64,000 nucleotides of DNA, taken from the NCBI RefSeq assembly GCF_024662215.1, contig NZ_CP096115.1, positions 806,001 through 870,000 on the forward strand. Direction: 5' to 3'. The position numbers were made by a program, and so were the translations under genes. This document shows, piece by piece, positions 36,601 through 45,378 of the stretch; the first letter of the stretch is position 1, and each line of letters opens with the position of its first letter. Below the pieces are notes generated by a model. The model was not told the origin of the DNA and ran no database searches. It worked only from the letters and a program-made list of their open reading frames with translations. The DNA is from Methanoplanus endosymbiosus (GTDB lineage: Archaea; Halobacteriota; Methanomicrobia; Methanomicrobiales; Methanomicrobiaceae).

Positions 36601-38298
36601 GATATTCTGAAAACTGTAACTGAATTTCACTCCGTGGGTACCAACATAAGGGACCTCAAAATAAAAGATAAAGTTACAGGGAATATCAGACCGGTTACAG
36701 ACTTCTGCATGGGAAAAGAGTCTCCCGATAACCGGCCTCTTATTGAGGTCCAGTATGGCAAAACCGGAACAGAGATTGGCGAAATTGTTGGACTTCAGGA
36801 TGCAGCCGGAGCCGGAATTTATTCGGGATTTTTTGAGAGTATATTAAAGAAAAGAGTTATTTCAGGGATAAATCAGGAGATCCTTCTGGATATCCTCCGT
36901 AGTTATCCATCATGGAGCAGATCAGATAAAAGAATGATCGACAATGAATTTTCAGATTTCCTGAGTAGTTCCGGAAGATCTGAAGCAACAATTGTATTTG
37001 GAGATAAAGAAGCTTATGATTCCCTTTACAATGCAAAGATATGGGTTTTTAATGCCGAAGTCTCTGATGATGAACTTTTCGGAATTAAAGAAACTGCAGA
37101 AAACATTGGCTTCATATTCTCAGAAGAGATCGGAGAACTTATTGCTGATGGAAAAAAAGCAATCAGTGAAGAAGAAATTAACTCTCTTAACAGAATTCTC
37201 TTAGAATATGAAAAAAATCTCAGCAATCAAAAAAGCAAATCAAAACTCAAATCCAGATTAAGCAGCATTGGAATATCAGATTTTAATGTTACTGACTTTT
37301 TCAGAGCCAATAAAATATTCCGTAAATTGGACTCCGAAGAAGAAGGCAGACCGATTTCTCTTCCATATTTTGATACCCGGAAAAATATTTTTTATATTAG
37401 CTCAGATGCAGACATCTGTGATATTTTTGCTTTTGTCCTTGAATCTGCCGACTATGGTAACTCTGAGGACCTTATTGAAAGAGTCAGAAAAATTCATGAT
37501 AATATTCTGAAAGGAGATCAGTCCACTGAAACTGATGAATCAGTGGATGATATTGATACAGAAACAGAGATTACTCAGCCGGAAGATAACACTCCGGAAA
37601 ATTCTGTGGATGAAATCAGAAAATTATCAAAAGAAAATCTTGTCCGGAATAAAGGTAATTCGTCCGCAGTGGAAGAAAAATCCGGATGGAAAGTCAGCCC
37701 TGATCCCATTGAAGATTTAAAAATAAGAGAAATTCTCAAAAAAAGACTGAAAAAGAGTCTGGAAGAAGGACCGGAGGTTTATGACCGGAGATTAAGAAAA
37801 CAAAGAAAAAGAACATCAGGAAAAAGCGGCAGTACAGCATTCAAAGATCCCGATTCTGTTGATCCAAAATCTTACTTTGAAGAAGAATACGGGGGCAGAT
37901 GCCAGGTATGTGGTATACAACTCAGACTTAAAAACGGGAACCACTATTCTGTGACATATCATATTGTAGAGAATCAAAAAGGAAAAACATGGTACAAAGA
38001 CCGGCCGTTCAATACAATATGTATGTGTCCAAACTGCCATGCACTCGCCAAAAATGGCGGTTGTGATTTATTAAGTGGTATTTTTGAAGATGCAGAAAAA
38101 TATGACAATAATGATCTGATTCCCGATGAAGTTCCGGAATTTAACGGCGATTATTACCTGACTGAAGTTGAAATTAATGGTGAGAAAAAAACCCTTAAGA
38201 TCAGTCCTAATCATATGAGAGAATTTGCTGCATTCTACTGTATGGAAAGAAATAACGGAACAGACGATGATAAACAGAATAAAAGCAATTCAGAATAA
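33700..38298 (+). CDS. Giant sacsin-like GHKL ATPase with C-terminal HNH-like domain
   Basis: A 1532-residue protein. The N-terminus is a sacsin-type Bergerat ATPase: LELIQNADDAD (62-72, N67), NEDGF (94-98) and IGEKGIGFKSVF (125-136). About 1000 residues of unknown, charged sequence follow. A zinc/HNH-like module ends the protein: C1401/C1404, H1421, N1438, C1443/C1446 and H1447. The first histidine of the usual HHI is replaced by Tyr1420. A perfect ribosome site (AAAGGAGGT) overlaps the stop of the preceding gene, so it is in the same operon. It is probably an ATP-gated nuclease or scaffold; this is inference. Confidence 0.85.
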   Translation: MSVNIENERTQKLDRIKRFPPEESIHELHSLRKDYDWAIPGYRNSLNILSDTAYQDRKHFILELIQNADDADYSERNPAIRFVIDNSGIKINYNEDGFSVDDVIAITDTGESTKIKKDRSSHTFIGEKGIGFKSVFALASSVEIRSHPWYFRLNKDECVIPYPVENKKTEQTEGTELKITFVDPDKVNPVADEILKIATGQMESMLFLNQLSSMTVEDRRKEPPVFKELNIQPENRNGEYLEITSAGNQHKRKYYLYRKDQDFPGDLVKQRWEKFDFGGSSLKRRVSVAFPVVDSAETLPEGRLYCYLPTLVTLPSPMFLQVDGATTADREKLHDPENNEWNRYMLSALPGIIADAVISLKKVPAAADRLPDYIPSDSGDQQLSPQFDKVIELLKNKKWVKTMSSGKDEWVLPEDAVIPSEFLRTLIKTEPLFRSRAEKYLGKRFVNTEWIVKKEWKSKLKSYGVPELDDMKFIEIIHEGVIPKEWMKSSENLISLYSEIRTVLSKNKPNDYHHGIKYENLCDSLLRSPIFPLPERGFFPLKSPEKENKIFWIKSRSSRKTGLEDGVDYTIVSTEYTYEPRIRTDRKYTINDEAELKLKIERNRKLRELLKELNVQELDDENILKELQIPYLIENTFSKDNGKTKYSILYAVFEKYRNRINKDGSETDKFNENLSRLGEAEFISEKGNIFKIKDLLLPEILKLSSEDHIYDNFFDNLKIPGNYFPASKKPRRKSDRRADSEKIKKLKENFREFLILTGIRHLPTIYTIKEEYENVNDFREKQPKIFDVWDRKINSNYTYYNPVTTYRLELDSYTKKIINNWSDEICYVSKHIYNQWCSEKEGIKNPFSWRKIKFGDFCTEYFRRTDQNKIFRDPHWCGLERSLIPVQDVNDETVPSGNCIKVKESDLKKLKKVGNYFHICAESDCVNPDENGKYHHEYLESLEVKYPDVNLINRKLNDSKADSELYEDILKTVTEFHSVGTNIRDLKIKDKVTGNIRPVTDFCMGKESPDNRPLIEVQYGKTGTEIGEIVGLQDAAGAGIYSGFFESILKKRVISGINQEILLDILRSYPSWSRSDKRMIDNEFSDFLSSSGRSEATIVFGDKEAYDSLYNAKIWVFNAEVSDDELFGIKETAENIGFIFSEEIGELIADGKKAISEEEINSLNRILLEYEKNLSNQKSKSKLKSRLSSIGISDFNVTDFFRANKIFRKLDSEEEGRPISLPYFDTRKNIFYISSDADICDIFAFVLESADYGNSEDLIERVRKIHDNILKGDQSTETDESVDDIDTETEITQPEDNTPENSVDEIRKLSKENLVRNKGNSSAVEEKSGWKVSPDPIEDLKIREILKKRLKKSLEEGPEVYDRRLRKQRKRTSGKSGSTAFKDPDSVDPKSYFEEEYGGRCQVCGIQLRLKNGNHYSVTYHIVENQKGKTWYKDRPFNTICMCPNCHALAKNGGCDLLSGIFEDAEKYDNNDLIPDEVPEFNGDYYLTEVEINGEKKTLKISPNHMREFAAFYCMERNNGTDDDKQNKSNSE

Positions 38299-38433
38299 AG
38301 AGAATTCTGCCATAAAATTGCTTCAGAAGAAAAATCTATGGTTTGTACCCAGGGATATAATAAATCAATAATACAAACAGATATTTTTTAAACATGAGAA
38401 TACAATAATTTATTAATCAGGGAATATGGGGAA

Positions 38434-40323
38434 ATGACTTATTATAATATCCGGGAAAACATCGGCTTTCCTGACAATTATCAGAAAGAAATAATAGAAA
38501 CGGCACCAGGAAAAAGAATGATCGTGGATGCCGGTCCCGGAACAGGTAAAACAGCAGTTGCCTGTGCCAGAGTTGCATGGCTCATCGACAACGGCGGTGT
38601 AGAACCGGTAAACATATGGCTTGTCAGTTTTACAAGAACAGCAGTTAAGGAAATTCAGGACAGAATAAAAGATTATCTGAATAACCCCGATGATGTTTAT
38701 TCTGTAAGGACTGCAACACTTGATTCACACGCATGGAAAATACATTCCGGATTTGATAAAAAAGCAGCATTAACCGGAAGATACGAAGACAATATCGAAA
38801 ATCTGAAATATAAAATAAATGAGAATAAAGAAGAAGCAGATTTCATCAGAAATCAGATTAAGCATCTTATAATTGATGAAGCGCAGGACATTGTCAAAAC
38901 CAGAAGTGAACTTATACTGTCAGTTATTAATCACATGGATAAAAGTGCAGGTATTTCAGTCTTCTCTGACGATGCGCAGGCAATTTACGGTTTTAACAGA
39001 GGGAAATACGGACAAATTCTTACAGATTCACTAAAGGAGAATTACGGGGATGAATTCTCCGTAAAACATCTGAAGACAATTCACCGTACAGAATCTCCCG
39101 GACTCAAAAAAATATACAGAGATACAAGAACACAAATCCTTAATAATTCAGATAAGAATAAATTTGAAGCTGTAAGGGAGGACATTATCAGTTACTCCGA
39201 AAAAATACCATACAAAGACAAATATATATTTTCAGATAAGAGCTGTTTTTATCTGCACCGGAAAAAAGCGGGTGTACTAAGAGATTCAGGATTTGTTAAA
39301 ATACCACACCGCCTCAGAATGTCCGGACTTCCTGTATGCATTTATCCATGGGTCGGTATAACACTTCATGATTATACTGAAAAAAAACTGAAAAGAAAGG
39401 ATTTTTACGAACTGTGGGATGAAAGAATAAACGGAAAGAACTTCGGAACAGCAAAGTCTGAAGATGCCTGGAATATTATATGCAGACTGGGCGGCGAATC
39501 CGGGACAAGGATCATTATGGATGTTCTGAGACAGTACCTTGGTGCATCCAGACCTCCTGCGGAGGTTTGCTACCCGGAATTTGGTATATCCGGGCCTGTA
39601 TTAAGTACAATTCATGCATCAAAGGGGAGAGAATCCAGAGAAGTCCGCCTTGTTCTTAACAAAAATTATACAGAAGATGATGAAGATAAAAAAAGTGACG
39701 ATGAAGAAGCCAGGGTACTGTTTGTAGCGGCAACAAGGGCCCGCGAAAAACTTCTGTACAGCGAAATGAATCAGATAAGAACCCTTGATGTTAAGGATTC
39801 ACAAAGAGAATTCTGCCGGACAAATAAAAAAAATTCCCTTCAGATACAGATTGGTATAGCAGGCGATATAAATGCCGAATCAGTTGCAGGAACCGGACAT
39901 TTTTCATCTCCTGATGATATAATTCAGAATATCAGAACAATGGCCGAAAAATGCACGGAAATGACTGATGCATATGCATGGCGGGATGCAGAATGCGGCC
40001 ACTTTTACAGAATTGTACCCTGTGAATCTAAAGGACCAAAAATGTGGGAATTCAATTCCTCCGAACTTAAATCACTCAGAAGGAAATCGATTGCTGTCTT
40101 TGCCGGGTCACTTAACAATGACATATTTAAAGCAAAAGAAAAAATTGGCGCAGAATCCAAATCTATACCCCCCAATCTGAATTACCTCAGAATTTTTGGT
40201 CTCCGGACAATTGTTCTTCCTCCGGGGAGTAAAATGTCTGAAAAACTACACGAACCATGGTCTGAAAGCGGAATTATTCCTGCACCCATTATCTCAGGAT
40301 TTCCGACAATTTATTTTAACTGA
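38434..40323 (+). CDS. UvrD/Rep-like superfamily 1 helicase
   Basis: A 629-residue helicase. Seen are Walker A DAGPGTGKTA (K39), motif Ia LVSFTRTAVKEI, Walker B IIDEAQDI (148-152), motif III FSDDAQAIYGFNRG and motif VI VLFVAATRAREKLL. Such proteins unwind DNA 3' to 5'. A 135-bp gap with an AT-rich TATA-like box precedes it, so it may also have its own promoter. The DrmA gene starts 12 bases after its stop. It is not a standard DISARM component. Confidence 0.87.
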   Translation: MTYYNIRENIGFPDNYQKEIIETAPGKRMIVDAGPGTGKTAVACARVAWLIDNGGVEPVNIWLVSFTRTAVKEIQDRIKDYLNNPDDVYSVRTATLDSHAWKIHSGFDKKAALTGRYEDNIENLKYKINENKEEADFIRNQIKHLIIDEAQDIVKTRSELILSVINHMDKSAGISVFSDDAQAIYGFNRGKYGQILTDSLKENYGDEFSVKHLKTIHRTESPGLKKIYRDTRTQILNNSDKNKFEAVREDIISYSEKIPYKDKYIFSDKSCFYLHRKKAGVLRDSGFVKIPHRLRMSGLPVCIYPWVGITLHDYTEKKLKRKDFYELWDERINGKNFGTAKSEDAWNIICRLGGESGTRIIMDVLRQYLGASRPPAEVCYPEFGISGPVLSTIHASKGRESREVRLVLNKNYTEDDEDKKSDDEEARVLFVAATRAREKLLYSEMNQIRTLDVKDSQREFCRTNKKNSLQIQIGIAGDINAESVAGTGHFSSPDDIIQNIRTMAEKCTEMTDAYAWRDAECGHFYRIVPCESKGPKMWEFNSSELKSLRRKSIAVFAGSLNNDIFKAKEKIGAESKSIPPNLNYLRIFGLRTIVLPPGSKMSEKLHEPWSESGIIPAPIISGFPTIYFN

Positions 40324-40334
40324 GAGGAACACAT

Positions 40335-43300
40335 ATGCCATCTGAAAAAGAACGTGAACTATTACTAAAAAGACTTAAAGAGGACATTTTAGGTCCATAT
40401 GGAGAAGATGAGATTCTGGAGTCAAAGCCATCTGATGTTTATCTTACCGGAATATTATGGCCCAGACAGACACGTTATGATGAGGAACAGGATGAAAGTC
40501 TGAATACAGAGTCCGGTTCAGGTGAAGAGGGTGCCAATGATTCTGATGAGGAAATAGCTGCATCATCAATGAACCGCCAGTCGGTTGCAGGAATCTCATT
40601 TTCAGTTTTGATTAATGGAGAAAATCCTTCGATAATGGCAACAGTATCATTTGCACAATACAGGCACTTTAAGGAAAAGCAGACTGATGAAAAAACCGGA
40701 GAGGAAAAAGAGACTGCAAAGTGGAGAAGGATCCCTTATCTCTTTGAAAATATACCCATATCCACTGAAAAAAGCGGTTCAGAAAGAATTAGCCTGAATT
40801 ATAACGGAGAAACTTCAGGGATATATCTCCACAGGAAAATCGTTTCGAGAGAAAAATTCTGCCTTGTCACTATAACACTTGTTAATGAAAGAAATCCGGA
40901 CATTTCATCCGGGAAAAAAACAGTAAATGTAGAATCAGCAATATTTCAGACAGGAATAAAAATATGTCCAGGCAATAACAGTGAACTTGTTCCGAGACCT
41001 TCATCGGGAACAGACAGATTTGCCGGAAAAACCGATGAGGATGCATCTCTTGCCCTGCTTTACAGGAACTCTCCTGAGTTTGCAACCGGACATACCTGTT
41101 CGGCTGAATGGACCGCAGATCCGGATGACAGAAGAAAAGCAGTTCAGGTCAGAACAGCGTGGATACCAAAAACCAAAGTAGTGGCCACAAATCCCCATGG
41201 TCATGAGGTATTCTCTGAGATCCTAAAAAGTTCCGATGATTCCCCGCTATCTCCTGAATATCTTTCAAGGGCTTCAGATAAAGATCTTAAAGATTCCCTT
41301 CTTAAAATTCCCCGGCTTTACAAAAGATGGATTGAACTGAAAGAAACTGAAATAAGCTCAGTTGATCCGGATTACCGCAGGGCTGCGGAACAGAATCTCA
41401 GTGAATGCCTTGAAGTTATGAACAGAATGCAGGCTGGAGCACTCAGAATATCTGAAGATCCTGTAATGACAGAGGCTTTCAGGCTTGCAAACCGTGCAAT
41501 TCATCTGCAGTACAGCTGGAATAAAGAAAGATCTAAAAAAGGACCATTTATGTGGCGGCCATTTCAGCTTGGATTTATTCTTTTATGTGCAGAATCAGTT
41601 GCAGACAGAAAACATCCTGACAGGGAAGTTATGGATCTGCTCTGGTTCCCTACAGGAGGAGGAAAAACAGAGGCATATCTTGCACTTATAGCCTTTATTG
41701 CATTTTACAGAAGATTATCCTGTGATAATCCGGATGATGGTGCAGGTGTTGCTGCCGTGATGAGGTACACTCTAAGGCTTCTTACAACACAGCAGTTTTC
41801 AAGAGCTGCATCACTCATACTTGCATGTGAAGCAATCCGGAGAGGGAAAACCGGTTATAATTGTTCAGATAAGCTTGGAAATGTCCCTTTTTCAATAGGT
41901 CTGTGGGTCGGTGGAGGAGCAACTCCAAATAACTACAAAGATGCAAAGGGTTATCTCTCCGGTTCCAGAACAAATGAAAATCAGGTTGCATCTCCGAAAC
42001 AGCTTCTTTTATGCCCTGCGTGTGGAAAAAAACTCAAATGGTCTGCTGATGACGAAAAAAGAAAGATTGTTGTTAAATGTCAAAATAAGAACTGCATACT
42101 GAACAGTGAGGAATCACTGCCCGTATATACTGTTGATTCTGACATCTATGATGAACAGCCGACTTTACTTATAGGAACTGTGGACAAATTTGCCCAGATT
42201 GTCCGTAATAAAGAAATAAACAGGTTATTTGGAATAAATACAAATAATCCTCCGGATCTCATTGTTCAGGACGAACTTCACCTTATATCCGGACCGCTTG
42301 GGACAGTAACGGGATTATATGAGGTAGCAGTTGACCGGCTTTTTACCAGAGATAAACATCCGCCAAAAATTATCGGATCAACAGCTACAATAAGAAGGGC
42401 AGACGAACAGATAAAGTCACTTTTTAACAGAGATACCTGCAGGTTTCCACCTTCGGGAATTGATGTTGAGGATTCAGGTTTTGCAGTTACTGATCCGGAA
42501 GCTCCCGGAAGATTATATGCAGCAGTAACAACCGCCGGAAGATCTGGTAAATTTACCCTGCAGGCCGTTTCTGCCTCACTTCTGCAGTCTGCCGGAGAAG
42601 GAATTAATGATGATAAACTCGCTGATCCGTACAGAACTCTTGTAACTTACTTTAATTCCCTTAGAGAACTTGGCGGTGCCCTCGTCCTTATGCATGATGA
42701 CGTGAATGATTCTTTATTAATAATCGCCGAAAGAAGAAAAGAAAATAAATTCAATCCGGAGAGAATAGAGGAACTGACATCCAGAAGAACTCAGGAAGAA
42801 ATCAGGGATATGCTTGAAGATCTTACAATTCAGGCAGGGGAGGAAGATACAGTTGATATTCTTCTTGCAACAAATATGCTCAGTGTTGGTGTCGATATAC
42901 CCAGGCTTGGCCTTATGGTCGTCCAGGGCCAGCCAAAAGGAGTTTCAGAATATATTCAGGCAACAAGCCGTGTAGGAAGAGGAAATGTACCGGGCCTTGT
43001 TGTTTCTATCCTTAATAACGGAAAAGTCAGGGACAGATCAAGATATGAAACATTTGTTTCCTGGCACAATACACTGTACCGCGATGTTGAGGCTACAAGC
43101 GTCACACCTTTTGCTTCCCGGAGCAGGGATCGTGCATTAAAGGCGGTGCTTGTTGCACTTATAAGAAATCTGGGGACTGATATGCTTGAAAATCCGGATT
43201 TATCATCATTAAAAACTGAAGAAAAAGAAGAAATTATCAGATATATCACTGATAGGGCAGAATCCATAGACTGCTCAGAAAAAGATGTTGAGAAGGAGAT

Positions 43301-43544
43301 ACGCAGAAGTATTGATGTATGGTGGAGGATGGCTCCGGAATATTACCTTTACAGAAGAGAACCGGAGAAATCCCTCCTGCAGGATGCTGATGCAGCAGCA
43401 ACCAGAAGAGCAATGGGAATAAATCCCGGTTGTGCCTGGCCTGTAATGAATAACATGAGAAGTGTTGAAACATCCACACCCTTCAAACTCCTCAGAGGAC
43501 TGAAAAATCTTGAAGAATTGAGGAGTGATAATAATGGCATATAA
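40335..43544 (+). CDS. drmA: DrmA-like superfamily 2 helicase
   Basis: A 1069-residue helicase. Walker A is WFPTGGGKTEAYL (K444), Walker B is QDELHLI (DELH, 646-649) and motif VI is QATSRVGRG (875-883). A zinc-binding insert with CPAC at 560-563 and CQNKNC about 25 residues later lies between the motors. This matches DrmA of DISARM, which binds DNA and forms a complex with DrmB. GAGAGGA lies before the ATG. Its stop overlaps the next start by 11 bases, which couples DrmA and DrmB translation. Confidence 0.87.
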   Translation: MPSEKERELLLKRLKEDILGPYGEDEILESKPSDVYLTGILWPRQTRYDEEQDESLNTESGSGEEGANDSDEEIAASSMNRQSVAGISFSVLINGENPSIMATVSFAQYRHFKEKQTDEKTGEEKETAKWRRIPYLFENIPISTEKSGSERISLNYNGETSGIYLHRKIVSREKFCLVTITLVNERNPDISSGKKTVNVESAIFQTGIKICPGNNSELVPRPSSGTDRFAGKTDEDASLALLYRNSPEFATGHTCSAEWTADPDDRRKAVQVRTAWIPKTKVVATNPHGHEVFSEILKSSDDSPLSPEYLSRASDKDLKDSLLKIPRLYKRWIELKETEISSVDPDYRRAAEQNLSECLEVMNRMQAGALRISEDPVMTEAFRLANRAIHLQYSWNKERSKKGPFMWRPFQLGFILLCAESVADRKHPDREVMDLLWFPTGGGKTEAYLALIAFIAFYRRLSCDNPDDGAGVAAVMRYTLRLLTTQQFSRAASLILACEAIRRGKTGYNCSDKLGNVPFSIGLWVGGGATPNNYKDAKGYLSGSRTNENQVASPKQLLLCPACGKKLKWSADDEKRKIVVKCQNKNCILNSEESLPVYTVDSDIYDEQPTLLIGTVDKFAQIVRNKEINRLFGINTNNPPDLIVQDELHLISGPLGTVTGLYEVAVDRLFTRDKHPPKIIGSTATIRRADEQIKSLFNRDTCRFPPSGIDVEDSGFAVTDPEAPGRLYAAVTTAGRSGKFTLQAVSASLLQSAGEGINDDKLADPYRTLVTYFNSLRELGGALVLMHDDVNDSLLIIAERRKENKFNPERIEELTSRRTQEEIRDMLEDLTIQAGEEDTVDILLATNMLSVGVDIPRLGLMVVQGQPKGVSEYIQATSRVGRGNVPGLVVSILNNGKVRDRSRYETFVSWHNTLYRDVEATSVTPFASRSRDRALKAVLVALIRNLGTDMLENPDLSSLKTEEKEEIIRYITDRAESIDCSEKDVEKEIRRSIDVWWRMAPEYYLYRREPEKSLLQDADAAATRRAMGINPGCAWPVMNNMRSVETSTPFKLLRGLKNLEELRSDNNGI

Positions 43545-45372
43545 TCTTGGCAAACTCAGAAGGAGTGCAGTTCTTATGACACACGGGCCAGGTTCAGTAG
43601 TTGACTTCAGGGCAGGAGATGCTGCTGTATCAGCTGTAGTTTCCGGTCTTGATTCTTGGGACTGGGATTTCGGACCTGAAGGCCTTAAAAATGAGCAGGT
43701 TATTTTTGAAGAAAGACTCCAGAAAAAACTCGGAGTAAACGGATTTCGTCTGCCGCCTGTTGTTGAGGAAGATTTTTTTGGGAACAGGAAAACAGAAAAG
43801 GCCCTTTCAGCAGTCAGATTCCCAAACTGGCTGCAGTGTCCGGAATGCAAAAAAATCGGACCTTCAGATAAATGGATGGAAGATCCGGGAAGTGCAGGGC
43901 TTTACTGCCCCTCATGTTCAAACAGAAAACCAGGGAGACAGAAAGCATATGTTGTCCCTGTAAGATTCGTCATTGCCTGTAAATCCGGCCATCTTGATGA
44001 TTTTCCCTGGCACTGGTGGGTAAATCATGAGGAAAACTGTAACAATAAAAAACAAAGGAGTTTTCTAAAACTTGAATCAAAAGGGGCAGGTCTTGCAGGT
44101 ATTATTCTAAGCTGTCCGGAATGTGGTGCATTCAAATCACTTGACGGAATATTTGGTGAAAAGGCACTGAAGGGTTTAACATGCTCCGGAAGAAGGCCAT
44201 GGCTGTATGGTAAAAATGAAGAATGTGACCAAACTCCAAGAGTTCTTCAGAGAGGAGCTTCAAATCTCTATTTTCCGGTAATAGAATCTGCGCTTAGTAT
44301 TCCGCCATGGTCAGATGAACTCAGGGAAGAGATTGGAACTTACTGGAATGATATAATTAATACTGATGATGAAGACAGAATCAGTTTTGTCAGAATACTC
44401 GCAAAGAACAGCCTGAAAAAAACACTTGAGTATCTCCATATGACACCGGAAGAACTTGTCAGGAAAATCAAATCAAGAAAAAAAATGTATGAAAAAATAG
44501 ATCCTGAAAGAATAAAGGATGAGGAGTATCTGCAGTTTACTCTTGGTACAGATACCAGAAGAGAGGATGGGGGTGAATTTGAAACAAGAAAAGAATCTGT
44601 TCCTGAAAATATCAGACCATATATTAATGGAATTGTACGTGCTGTAAGACTCAGGGAGGTCCGTGCAATCAGAGGTTTTACGAGGATCAATCCTCCGGGA
44701 GATGAGGATGACATAAATATATCTCCAATATCTGTTGCAAAAAAAGACTGGCTTCCTGCAATTGAAGTCAGGGGAGAGGGTATATTCATAGATTTTAATA
44801 AGGAAACTCTTAACAGGTGGAAAAAAGGAGAATCTGTATGTAAAAGGGCAGCAGAACTGAATTTCAGGATGGCGGAGGACTGGATGAAGAAATACGGGAG
44901 CAAAACGCCACCCAGAAAAATAACCCCACGTTTTCTCCTTATACATACCTTTGCACATGCCCTCATGCGCCAGCTGACACTGGAATGCGGTTATTCATCA
45001 GCTTCACTGAGAGAAAGACTTTATGTAAGCGAAAACACTCATGAATCAGAAGAAATGGCAGGTCTTCTGATTTACACTGCAAGTCCGGATTCTGACGGAA
45101 CACTTGGAGGACTTCAGAGGCAGGGTGAATCCGGAAGAATTGAGGAGACAATTATTTCAGCGATAAAGTCGATGGAATGGTGTTCTTCCGATCCCCTGTG
45201 TATTACAGGGATGATGGCAGTTCCGGAAAGCCATTCATTTGCATCATGTCATGGTTGCTGTATGGCACCTGAAACATCCTGTGAAGAGTTCAACCGTTTT
45301 CTTGACAGGAGTATGCTAATCGGAGATAATGATGATCCTGAATCCGGATTTTTCAGGAAATTATTAGGTTGA
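43534..45372 (+). CDS. drmB: DrmB-like DUF1998 protein
   Basis: A 612-residue protein. The N-terminal block RRSAVLMTHGPGSVVDFR, two CxxC pairs (WLQCPECKK and LYCPSCSN), and the DUF1998 domain (RFLLIHTFAHALMRQLTLEC, then SDGTLGGLQRQGES and SCHGCCMAPETSCEEFNRFL) match DrmB. DrmB joins DrmA in DISARM and helps load it on incoming DNA. ATG 43534 has TTGAGGAG 8 bases upstream; a GTG at 43525 would add three residues. The order DrmA-DrmB is the conserved core. Confidence 0.88.
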   Translation: MAYNLGKLRRSAVLMTHGPGSVVDFRAGDAAVSAVVSGLDSWDWDFGPEGLKNEQVIFEERLQKKLGVNGFRLPPVVEEDFFGNRKTEKALSAVRFPNWLQCPECKKIGPSDKWMEDPGSAGLYCPSCSNRKPGRQKAYVVPVRFVIACKSGHLDDFPWHWWVNHEENCNNKKQRSFLKLESKGAGLAGIILSCPECGAFKSLDGIFGEKALKGLTCSGRRPWLYGKNEECDQTPRVLQRGASNLYFPVIESALSIPPWSDELREEIGTYWNDIINTDDEDRISFVRILAKNSLKKTLEYLHMTPEELVRKIKSRKKMYEKIDPERIKDEEYLQFTLGTDTRREDGGEFETRKESVPENIRPYINGIVRAVRLREVRAIRGFTRINPPGDEDDINISPISVAKKDWLPAIEVRGEGIFIDFNKETLNRWKKGESVCKRAAELNFRMAEDWMKKYGSKTPPRKITPRFLLIHTFAHALMRQLTLECGYSSASLRERLYVSENTHESEEMAGLLIYTASPDSDGTLGGLQRQGESGRIEETIISAIKSMEWCSSDPLCITGMMAVPESHSFASCHGCCMAPETSCEEFNRFLDRSMLIGDNDDPESGFFRKLLG

Positions 45373-45378
45373 TCATTT

